A stretch of 25,949 nt of DNA from Succinivibrionaceae bacterium UBA3769 (GTDB taxonomy: Bacteria > Pseudomonadota > Gammaproteobacteria > Enterobacterales > Succinivibrionaceae), in the NCBI GenBank assembly GCA_002372325.1, contig DFFT01000108.1, positions 7,974 to 33,922 of the forward strand, written 5' to 3'. A program made the translations under genes and the position numbers. This document shows positions 8,577-16,081 of this stretch, one piece after another; position 1 is the first letter of the stretch; each line of letters starts with the position of its first letter. Below the pieces are notes generated by a model that searched no databases, was not told where the DNA came from, and saw only the letters and a program-made list of their open reading frames with translations.

Positions 8577-8605
8577 TTGACAATAGGGATAGAAAATATT
8601 ACAAT
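8577..8605 (+). promoter_or_regulatory. Strong sigma-70 promoter of the AAA+ gene
   Basis: A consensus TTGACA (8577-8582) and TACAAT (8600-8605) are separated by exactly 17 bases. Transcription should start near 8612, leaving a leader of about 137 bases that contains an inverted repeat. Confidence 0.7.
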
Positions 8606-8631
8606 GGAGACATAAACAGTTCGGAACAAAC

Positions 8632-8663
8632 AAGGAATAAGAGCGTTGTTATTTTTATTCCTT
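8632..8663 (+). repeat. 5'-leader inverted repeat of the AAA+ gene
   Basis: AAGGAATAA (8632-8640) and TTATTCCTT (8655-8663) are perfect 9-base reverse complements with a 14-base spacer. They lie about 20 bases after the predicted transcription start. This is a candidate leader hairpin or operator; no known riboswitch was recognised. Confidence 0.45.
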
Positions 8664-8748
8664 ACGAAATACACTTCATAAAGCTTCACCCGATATTTCT
8701 GTCAGCCGCCATGCGGCAATACTTTGAATTCTTTCAGGAGGATGCGTC

Positions 8749-10872
8749 ATGCTGTTCTACAAGGTTACCATGAAAGGGGATTTTGCGAAGGCTCTGGGCG
8801 GAAAGAAAAAAGACCGTGATGATGATTTGCCCTTTTTTGAAAAAAGCTACGCTAAAGCCCTTTCCAAACTGCATCTGTTCCGTCATGAGGAGAGATCCTG
8901 CAACCTGCTCCCTAACAGGGATCTGTTTTTCTGCCCCTGCGATACTGATAATAAAACCTACGTGGAGTTCTTTGCGGCCTTCAGCGTAAGATCCAGCAGC
9001 TTTGCCGATGTTTCCGCCGTCATTCAGGATCTCATCAGAAAGGAGCTGAAGGTGAAGGCAGAGCCCGGCGAATACGAGGAAATTTCCCTGGAAACCTATC
9101 TGAAGCTGTTTGACAAGGCCGATGACGATGACCTGTATTCCCGGCGGGAGCTCCCTTCCTCCTGCCCCTGCATGAACCTTGATACTGCCGGCGATCTTTT
9201 GCGCCGTTCTTCCTTCGAGTGGAACGACGGCTTTACAGACAGCGGCATCTGGGACTGCCAGCAGGCACGTCAGGAATTAAGCCGCATCAGTCTTCCTGGT
9301 AACGAGCTTGCCGGCGAACTGGATCGCATCTATGCCGTAAATGCCGAGCCCGGGGTGTTCGGTCATCCGGTGCATTACTGCATTGAGTCTCCGGACGTTA
9401 AATCCGCCATGAATGTGGTCTCCTTCATCATAAAGATGCTGTATTCCCGGGGCCGGCTCCTGAGCAGACGGTTCGGAGTCATCCACATGAATTCTTACGA
9501 GAAAAAACGGGACAGCGACAAGGAGTTTCATGAGTTCCTCGCACTCCACGACTGCGCTTCAGCCGTGGCAGTATTCGAAAACGAGAAGATCGCGGAGGAT
9601 AGCGGCTGTCTGTCCAGCGACGGCCGGGAACACCTTACCGAGCTTCTGGAATTCATGGAGGAAAGCTCCCTCACCACGCTTTACTTCATAATTTCCGTTA
9701 CTCCCGACAAATCTGCCGGAAAAAAAGAGTCTCTGGTATCTCTCATTGAAGAAAAGATTCCGCTGGTGCGGCTCAGAACCGGTTTCGGCACCCGGGAACA
9801 GGCCGAGACCTACATGAAGGAGCTGGTAACCGGAGCGGGTTACGATAAATGGATGGACGATGCGGTAAACCAGATCCGGAGGGATTCCCGCACAGAGTTT
9901 TCCATGGGCATCGTGAACGACATCTTCAAGAGCTGGAGCAGGCGGGTGCTCTGCAATACCGTATACAGCTACGGGAACGAGATCCGGCCCCCGAAAGCCA
10001 AAAGGAAGACCAAGGTCCGTCCCGCCCGCCAAAGACTCGGAGACATGATCGGACTTGACCGGGTCAAGGAGATTGTTGACCGCATCATTGCCGTAACCTC
10101 GGTATCAAAGCGCCGGAAGGATCTCGGACTTGACGACAGCATCAAATCACGGCACATGATTTTCACGGGAAATCCCGGCACGGCCAAGACTACCGTGGCC
10201 CGGCTGCTCTCCGAAATTCTCCGGGAGGAAGGGATTCTCGAGCACGGATCCTTTGTGGAATGCGGCAGATCGGATCTGGTGGCCCGGTATGTCGGCTGGA
10301 CTGCCAAGACCGTGAAGGAAATGTTTAACAAGGCTGAGGGCGGCATTTTGTTCATCGACGAGGCATATTCCCTGGCAAATGACATAGATCACGGCTTCGG
10401 AGCGGAGGCTATCGACACCATTGTTCAGGAAATGGAAAACCGCCGGGAGAGGATGATTGTGATACTGGCCGGATACGCCGAGCCCATGAAGAAGCTCCTG
10501 GATGCCAATGCCGGCCTCTCCAGCCGCATTGCCTTTCATGTGGATTTCCCGGACTACAGTCCTGATGACCTCACGGGCATCATGAAGCTGATGCTTAAGG
10601 AGAAGCAGGTGGCAATTTCCCCTGAAGCCGCGGAGAAATGCCGGGACATCTTCAAAAAGGCCGTAACCCGGGAGGATTTCGGAAACGGGAGGTTTGTGAG
10701 AAACCTCATTGAAGGAGCGGAGCTCGCCCAGGCCCAGCGGCTGAAAAAGCTCTACGGCAAAAAGGCAATTCCTAAAAAAGCCCTGGCAGAGCTTGCCCCC
10801 GAGGATTTCAGCCTTCCCGAGAGCCTGAATGACCGGGTGAAGGGAGGATCCCGGATCGGCTTCTTCGCCTGA
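8749..10872 (+). CDS. CbbX/CfqX-like AAA+ ATPase with a degenerate first AAA module
   Basis: A 707-residue cytoplasmic protein. The C-terminal part (~430-690) is a complete CbxX/CfqX-type AAA+ domain. It has Walker A GNPGTAKTT (474-482), Walker B ILFIDEA (533-539), a probable arginine finger in LSSRIAF (590-596) and the GRFVRN segment (647-652). Residues ~205-400 resemble a second AAA module: HPVHYCIESPDVKSAM (206-221) aligns with HMIFTGNPGTAKTT, but the P-loop is lost, and its Walker B position reads AVAVFENE. Residues 1-200 match nothing I know. Tandem CbxX-type proteins include EccA-like and RuBisCO-activase-like remodellers; neither context is present. The start at 8749 follows AGGAGG (8736-8741). 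It has its own strong promoter and ends at a bidirectional terminator facing the Sel1 gene. The remodelling target is unknown. Confidence 0.8.
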   Translation: MLFYKVTMKGDFAKALGGKKKDRDDDLPFFEKSYAKALSKLHLFRHEERSCNLLPNRDLFFCPCDTDNKTYVEFFAAFSVRSSSFADVSAVIQDLIRKELKVKAEPGEYEEISLETYLKLFDKADDDDLYSRRELPSSCPCMNLDTAGDLLRRSSFEWNDGFTDSGIWDCQQARQELSRISLPGNELAGELDRIYAVNAEPGVFGHPVHYCIESPDVKSAMNVVSFIIKMLYSRGRLLSRRFGVIHMNSYEKKRDSDKEFHEFLALHDCASAVAVFENEKIAEDSGCLSSDGREHLTELLEFMEESSLTTLYFIISVTPDKSAGKKESLVSLIEEKIPLVRLRTGFGTREQAETYMKELVTGAGYDKWMDDAVNQIRRDSRTEFSMGIVNDIFKSWSRRVLCNTVYSYGNEIRPPKAKRKTKVRPARQRLGDMIGLDRVKEIVDRIIAVTSVSKRRKDLGLDDSIKSRHMIFTGNPGTAKTTVARLLSEILREEGILEHGSFVECGRSDLVARYVGWTAKTVKEMFNKAEGGILFIDEAYSLANDIDHGFGAEAIDTIVQEMENRRERMIVILAGYAEPMKKLLDANAGLSSRIAFHVDFPDYSPDDLTGIMKLMLKEKQVAISPEAAEKCRDIFKKAVTREDFGNGRFVRNLIEGAELAQAQRLKKLYGKKAIPKKALAELAPEDFSLPESLNDRVKGGSRIGFFA

Positions 10873-10883
10873 ATCCCCGGCCT

Positions 10884-10919
10884 GCAAAAAAATTGTCCCC
10901 GCGATCCTGCGGGGACTTT
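10884..10919. terminator. Bidirectional terminator between convergent genes
   Basis: An 8-bp stem, GTCCCCGC (10895-10902) with GCGGGGAC (10909-10916), has an A7 run on its left and TTT on its right. Read on the minus strand it is a strong terminator (T7 after the stem) for the Sel1 gene ending at 10969. On the plus strand it serves the AAA+ gene ending at 10872. Confidence 0.8.
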
Positions 10920-10968
10920 CTGACCGGAAAACGGTCAAACCTAGACCTTCCTTTCAGAGAACCTTATC

Positions 10969-12471
10969 CTAGGATCCTGTTCCTCTTCTTAACGCGAAGA
11001 ACTTCAGACCGCCCAGAATCATTTCCGACTCAATGGGAGTGCATTCGGTGAATTTCAGGTTTTCCGAAAGGAGCTTGCTCTGGCTCCGGTACGAAGACCC
11101 CGGCTCCCCGGCAATGTTCACCACCGCAGTGCGCACCGCGGGAGACAAAGCGCTCACCACGCCGGAGTCATGGCGTTCGTAGTGGGCGATGGTGTTAATG
11201 ATCACGCTGCCAATGCGCTCGGCATAGGATTCATCGGTAATATTCCAGACGCCCCGGGCAATATTGGCGGCCAGATAACGGTAGTTGCCGGCGAATTTGC
11301 CGCCGGAGGACTGGGAGATGGTGCCCACTGCCTCCTCCAGCACCTGCTCGAGACTGATAACCAGAAGATCCAGCTCCGCAATGTTGTTGCCCAGAGGACG
11401 CTTTTCCCGGGCATCGGAAATATGCCGGCTCATGACGTCCAGACAGGGCACGTACTCACTGCTGTCAGGAGTGAGTCCCGCCAGCTTGACCACCACCTTC
11501 CGGAGCTCTTCGTTTTCGCCCCAGATGGCCTTCACCAGCTCCTCGATGTTCTTCAGCATGACCTTGCCTGCGGCATCGCTGCCGGCAAAGGAACGATCCT
11601 GAGCGGGAGTGCCGCCGGGAGCAGCCGCAGAGGCCGGCCTGTTAGCCCAGTTGTTATGCCCTTCGTACTCGCGGTTCTGCGCGCTTCTGACTATGGCGCG
11701 TCGTACCAGATCCTTCATTACTTCACGTCTCCGCCGGCGCTCCTGGAAGATCACCGCCAGCTTATACGCAATATAGAGAAGAATGCCGGAAAATATTGCC
11801 GGAATCGTCCACCAGGGGGCTTCGGCATTAAGGAAGTCAATAAAGCTCAGATCTTCGCTGCGCGCCGTGGCAGCTTCCGGAACATAAGGCCGGGACAGGG
11901 TATTCTTCTGGTTGTAGAAATTCTTGCTGGCAGCGCTCTCCCGGGGCTTGGCCGCCGGCTGCCGCTGCGCGAGCTCCTCCAAAAGCGGCTTCAGAGCCTC
12001 CTCCGCCGGGGCATAATAGCCATCCCGGGCCTTTTTCAGCCAATCCGCCGCCTTGTCCTTATCCTCGATGACGCCGTAGCCGTGGAGATACAGGAGTCCC
12101 AGCCGGTATTCCGCCTCATGATCGCCGGCAGACACCCCGGCCCGGTACATCCGGTAAGCTCGGACATAGTCCCGAGTGCCGCCCTGGCCGTTTTCGGCCA
12201 TCTTGCCCAGCTGGGTGAAGGCCGGACCGTAGCCCTTGTCGGAGGAAGCCTTGAACCAGGCAAAGGACTCGGCAATATCCTGATTAACCTCAAGTCCTCT
12301 GAAAAACTTCATTCCGACATCATAAAGAGCCTGACCGTCCCCGGCCACGGCTTTCTGACAGAGTCCCGCCTCAATTCGGGCTTCCGCGCAGGAGGCGACG
12401 GAAACAGCCGGAGCTTCTGAAGCTCCCAGCAGCGCTATTCCCAGCGCCAAGCCACTCAGGTACCAACGCAT
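10969..12471 (-). CDS. Sel1-repeat single-pass membrane protein
   Basis: A 500-residue protein. Residues 1-25 form a signal peptide ending near APAVSVAS. About three Sel1-like repeats follow (~44-155). Examples are GDGQALYDVGMKFFRGL, AFTQLGKMAENGQGG and AEYRLGLLYLHGYGV, each with the A-x-x-x-L-G-x-x-x/YxxGxGV pattern. A transmembrane helix (~221-243) is followed by RRRRR, so by the positive-inside rule the Sel1 part is periplasmic and residues 244-500 are cytoplasmic. The cytoplasmic part is unrecognised and mostly helical. Sel1 repeats are protein-interaction scaffolds. The gene is divergent from the TerB-C-like gene and convergent with the AAA+ gene. The ribosome-binding site is weak (AGG, 11 bases before ATG). 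Role unknown; a link between envelope and cytoplasm is inference. Confidence 0.8.
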   Translation of the reverse strand: MRWYLSGLALGIALLGASEAPAVSVASCAEARIEAGLCQKAVAGDGQALYDVGMKFFRGLEVNQDIAESFAWFKASSDKGYGPAFTQLGKMAENGQGGTRDYVRAYRMYRAGVSAGDHEAEYRLGLLYLHGYGVIEDKDKAADWLKKARDGYYAPAEEALKPLLEELAQRQPAAKPRESAASKNFYNQKNTLSRPYVPEAATARSEDLSFIDFLNAEAPWWTIPAIFSGILLYIAYKLAVIFQERRRRREVMKDLVRRAIVRSAQNREYEGHNNWANRPASAAAPGGTPAQDRSFAGSDAAGKVMLKNIEELVKAIWGENEELRKVVVKLAGLTPDSSEYVPCLDVMSRHISDAREKRPLGNNIAELDLLVISLEQVLEEAVGTISQSSGGKFAGNYRYLAANIARGVWNITDESYAERIGSVIINTIAHYERHDSGVVSALSPAVRTAVVNIAGEPGSSYRSQSKLLSENLKFTECTPIESEMILGGLKFFALRRGTGS

Positions 12472-12773
12472 ATATAAAAAAACCTGTTTTTAAATCCCTT
12501 AAACTGCCAGGCTCCGGCAGGAGCTGTTTCCGCCCGGCCGCCGGACGTCCCTGTCCGGCTGTCATGCCCGACTATGCATATTATACTGATCTTACGGAAT
12601 CAATAAACACCCCGCGAGAACGAATTCATAAATGATCACGCCCGGCCGCGGAAAACCCGGAAATTTTTCGCATATCTCCCATAAATGGCAATCCCGGTTC
12701 CTGATAATCACGTTATCCGAACCGAAAAAGGTATAATGGATCCTCAAGTTTTTAATCAGCGGCGGAGATAAAG
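12472..12773. other. Divergent promoter region between the Sel1 and TerB-C-like genes
   Basis: A 302-base spacer. It has a TATAAT on the minus strand (12585-12580, -35 not recognisable) for the Sel1 gene and a TATAAT on the plus strand (12732-12737) for the large gene. A short hairpin, CCGGAC (12541-12546) with GTCCGG (12553-12558), lies in the Sel1 leader. No other gene is seen. Confidence 0.5.
12732..12737 (+). promoter_or_regulatory. Putative -10 element of the 1098-residue gene
   Basis: A perfect TATAAT sits 36 bases before the start codon, but no good -35 hexamer lies 16-18 bases upstream. If used, it may need an activator or the GG-rich bases just before it. Confidence 0.35.
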
Positions 12774-15700
12774 ATGGCACGGACAGCGTCAGGCTCAAAT
12801 ATGGTCAGGATTACTCTGAAAAATCCGGCCAGCAGGAAGTTCCGTCTTGAAGAAATCCGGGACGGCGCCTTTATTCCGGTGCCCTTCCGGGACATCCTGA
12901 AGCAGTTCTCAGCGGAGGTCAATGCCGTCAGAATGCTGAACACCAGCCTTAAGGAGCTTTTTGACATTCTGTGGCTGGATCCCGCCGGGCTCAATAGCGG
13001 CCCGCCTGCCGCGGTATTCCGCAGTCTGAGATCCTTCCTCAAAAAGGAAGCCCGGACGGAGTTCGCCCCGCCGGGAAACTACGGAGAAAGCTTTTCCGCC
13101 GAGGATCGCTTCATTGTCTGCCGGGGGTATGATCTTTTCAGCGACCCGGACATCATTGCGGCCCGCACCTATATCGGACACAAGAACACCAACGCTCTTG
13201 CAGCGCATCGGGTAAAGGTGGCCGAAGAAAAGATCAGCAATTTTCTGGTGTTCGTCCACCTTTTTGAAGCCATCTGGCTTGCGGCCTCTCCGGGGGGCCT
13301 CCTCACCGCGGAGCAGCGCGCCATGTTAAACAGCTGGCTGGAAAAGTCTCTTTTTCCGGACGAGGGCAAGCTTTATCTCCAGTACTGCTTTTCCGGCAGC
13401 ATGTCCAGCCGGATTCTCCGGACAAATCTCAGCGAACAGGGCCGCTACCTGAAGCCCCTGGCTCCGGACAGCGCCAACCAGAAAGCCTTTCTCAGCCTGC
13501 TGGGCCGGCTTTGCGCCCAGAACAGCGAGTGCGCCCTGTCCTCGTTTTCCTGGGATGACTGCTGCTTTATCACGGATCTTCTGGAATACTATCGCTCCGA
13601 GCTCCGCAGAAAAGGAGCTTTGGAGCAGGAGCGGCAGGAGTTCAATGAGGCTCTTTTTCCGAAAATCACCGCCCCCATGCAGAACCTCACCGGAAGCTTT
13701 GCCAGTGACTCCGCTCCCCTGTGCGCCGGCCCTCTGGAGCGAGTGCGGGCGTTTCAGAGGGAGGTGCATGAAAACGCCCGAAAAATTGACTTTATCGATC
13801 CGGAGCACCTGAAGTTTTACGAAAACGCCACCCTCTACATTCAGGACGTGGCTGTCACCAACGCCTATATGTATCTGGACACCAGGAACATGGCCGGAAA
13901 TAATTTCTGGACCTTTGCCCTGAACCAGCGCAGTCAGGAGATCATCGCCCCCCGGGAAACCGTGTCCACCTTCAGCGGCGAACCCGCCGACCGGAGAAAG
14001 CTGTTCGCCCTGAGTCTCCAGACCCCGGATTTCCGCACCCCGTCAGAAACGGTGCTGGCGGCCATTTCCGGAAATCTGGGCTACCGGCTCCTCGCGGAAG
14101 GCTTTCTGGACCTCATTTCTCCTGAAAAGCGCCTCAGGGCCTTTTCCTGGCTGGTGCATAATTTTCAGAATCTGCTCCGCATCAATAACTCCTTCTCCCG
14201 GGATTTCCGGCAGATTCTCAGCGCCATGGGAGAGGACATTTCCCTCTGCCTCCTGCTGTGGCCGGAGGAAATGACCGACAGCATCAGAAGGCTTATCACC
14301 TCCTGTCCGTTTTTTGAGACCTATGCGGATCTCCGGCTCTCCGTGCTGATTTACAGCTACGGCAGTCTGGAAAAGGCTCTTTCGGGGGAACCTCCGGAAA
14401 GAGAATGCCTTTCCCTTTCCGGAGCCCCCGTGCCGCCGGCAACGGCCGCGGAAATCCAGGATCTCATGTTTCAGAAATATATTCTGAGCTCCAAATCCTA
14501 CACCATAGATGTGCGCTTCTCCGGTGATTCCTCCCGGCTGCTCTACGCCGATGCCAAGAATATGTTTGATGCCATGCTGGAGGAGCGGCCGCATATCTTT
14601 CAGGATTTTCTCCGGAATGCGGTTTCCTCCGCGGCCGGCTTCAGCTCCAGAAGTCTCTTCCGGGCCCTGGGCACTTATAAGGAAAAGGTCTTCCGGAAGT
14701 TTTTTCCCGGCCTTCTGCGGTTGGACGACAAGACCCGCGGAGCCCTTTCCGGGCTGGTCAGCCGGATCAAAAACCGCCAGGTTCTCATGTATCAGTATCT
14801 GGCGCAGTCCGGCAGCAACATTCAGAACGATATTGTTTATCGGATCATGGAGCACAGTCTGGAACGCCCCGCCCGCCCTCTGCCGGGATCTCTCACCGTC
14901 TTCCGGGATCGCCTGGCGAACGAAGGAACCTGGAGCTACCATGAACTCAAAAAGGCCCTCAGCATCTACAATCTGGGGAAGCACAGCATCTGCATCAGCA
15001 TTTTCCATTACGTGGCAAACATTCTGGGCCTTGCCGTATTTCCGAATCCCGACTACGAATGCTATGAGGAGATGGTAAGCGCCTTTTCCAGCTTCGCCTT
15101 CAAAAAGGAAGCTCCGCTGCCAAAGATAAAGCTTGAGAGCAAGGCTCTGCTCTGCTTCCGTCTGGCGCTGGACACCGCTACCGTGTACACCGTGCAGGGA
15201 CAGCTCCTGGAATTCTTTAAAACCTGGCTCAGATCTGCCAACCTGCCCGCCGAGGAAGCCTCCTGCCTGAGCAGCTACGCCGCCGGCATCACCGCTCTGA
15301 GGCAGTCCGCCGGCCGGGCCTGCCGTCCCGGAAACGCCCTCTCCAAAATCACCTTCACCGCAGCGGAGCAGGATCTCTTAATCCGCATGATGCACATTGT
15401 CACCTCCGGGGGCGACATGGCCATAACCATGAAAAACCTCTCCGTCATCAATCTGCATCTCAGGGGCCGCTTCCTGGAGGGCTTCCTCACCGGATATCAG
15501 CGCCGGCCCGCCTCCCTGGCTCCGGCGCGGCGTTATCCGGAGCCGCCGTATTCCGGCAGTTCCCCGCAGGTTCCCGCGGTCCCGGCGAAGCTGGATCCGG
15601 CTTTGATCCGGGAAAAGACCCGGGAAACCTCGCTGGTTCATGAGATCCTGGCCCCGATTTTTGCTGACGGCGATTCCGGAAAACCTGCGCCAAAGGACGG

Positions 15701-16070
15701 CCGCGCCCCCATTGACGTGGCCCTGGGGAAGCCGCTCCCCGCAGAGGAGCCCCAAACCGCTTCCGCCGCGGAAATGCCGCCGGAGGATCTCTCCGACCTT
15801 GTGGACAGCGACGGCGCTATTTCGGGACAGACAATTTTCGGACTTCTCCCGCAAAACTGCCGGGAGCTCATTCTGAGACTTTGCCAGCTGGGAGAGTTTT
15901 CCGAGGATGATTTTGTGAAGATCTGCCGGGAATTCGGGCTCATGAGCGACGGCGCCATGGAAATCATTAACAGCTGGGCCCTGGAGCATCTGGACTGCAC
16001 TCTTATCGAAACCGATGATCCCATGTTCTTTGACCGGGATCTCCTGAATGATCTCCTGCAGCAGTCCTGA
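12774..16070 (+). CDS. Large cytoplasmic protein with a TerB-C-like C-terminus
   Basis: A 1098-residue protein with no signal peptide or obvious membrane helix. Most of it is helical and unrecognised. The last ~100 residues (from about 1000) resemble the TerB-C domain. They have a short acidic segment, GEFSEDDFVKICREFGLM, then DGAMEIINSWALEHLD and CTLIETDDPMFF, matching the family pattern 'gl-x-DGA-x-E-x-I-N-x-W-A ... LIE-x-DD'. TerB-C proteins accompany tellurite-resistance, DNA-processing and phage-related stress modules; the biochemical role is not established. A Pro/Ala-rich, disordered-looking linker lies around 915-1000. The start is set by GGAG (12764-12767), six bases from ATG. It converges on xseA with an 11-base gap and no visible terminator. 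Domain assignment is tentative, and TerB-N or TerB parts may be present but are not recognised. Confidence 0.6.
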   Translation: MARTASGSNMVRITLKNPASRKFRLEEIRDGAFIPVPFRDILKQFSAEVNAVRMLNTSLKELFDILWLDPAGLNSGPPAAVFRSLRSFLKKEARTEFAPPGNYGESFSAEDRFIVCRGYDLFSDPDIIAARTYIGHKNTNALAAHRVKVAEEKISNFLVFVHLFEAIWLAASPGGLLTAEQRAMLNSWLEKSLFPDEGKLYLQYCFSGSMSSRILRTNLSEQGRYLKPLAPDSANQKAFLSLLGRLCAQNSECALSSFSWDDCCFITDLLEYYRSELRRKGALEQERQEFNEALFPKITAPMQNLTGSFASDSAPLCAGPLERVRAFQREVHENARKIDFIDPEHLKFYENATLYIQDVAVTNAYMYLDTRNMAGNNFWTFALNQRSQEIIAPRETVSTFSGEPADRRKLFALSLQTPDFRTPSETVLAAISGNLGYRLLAEGFLDLISPEKRLRAFSWLVHNFQNLLRINNSFSRDFRQILSAMGEDISLCLLLWPEEMTDSIRRLITSCPFFETYADLRLSVLIYSYGSLEKALSGEPPERECLSLSGAPVPPATAAEIQDLMFQKYILSSKSYTIDVRFSGDSSRLLYADAKNMFDAMLEERPHIFQDFLRNAVSSAAGFSSRSLFRALGTYKEKVFRKFFPGLLRLDDKTRGALSGLVSRIKNRQVLMYQYLAQSGSNIQNDIVYRIMEHSLERPARPLPGSLTVFRDRLANEGTWSYHELKKALSIYNLGKHSICISIFHYVANILGLAVFPNPDYECYEEMVSAFSSFAFKKEAPLPKIKLESKALLCFRLALDTATVYTVQGQLLEFFKTWLRSANLPAEEASCLSSYAAGITALRQSAGRACRPGNALSKITFTAAEQDLLIRMMHIVTSGGDMAITMKNLSVINLHLRGRFLEGFLTGYQRRPASLAPARRYPEPPYSGSSPQVPAVPAKLDPALIREKTRETSLVHEILAPIFADGDSGKPAPKDGRAPIDVALGKPLPAEEPQTASAAEMPPEDLSDLVDSDGAISGQTIFGLLPQNCRELILRLCQLGEFSEDDFVKICREFGLMSDGAMEIINSWALEHLDCTLIETDDPMFFDRDLLNDLLQQS

Positions 16071-16081
16071 CCGCGCTGAAG

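Larger units (their letters stand above)
8073..8748. other. Intergenic region with divergent promoters
   Basis: This 676-base stretch separates the ATPase and the AAA+ gene. Its ends carry the two promoters and inverted repeats listed separately. The middle, about 8200-8560, has a short open frame (8190-8429) with no ribosome-binding site or family resemblance, and an A10 run near 8534-8543. I see no gene, RNA or mobile element there; it may be decayed coding sequence. Confidence 0.5.

Noticed and set aside
11170..12420. 416-codon plus-strand frame inside the Sel1 gene
   Set aside because: The minus strand gives a signal peptide, Sel1 repeats and a membrane helix; this frame gives no coherent features.
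14043..15008. 321-codon minus-strand frame inside the 1098-residue gene
   Set aside because: It is one of several antisense frames in GC-rich coding sequence and has no recognisable motif.
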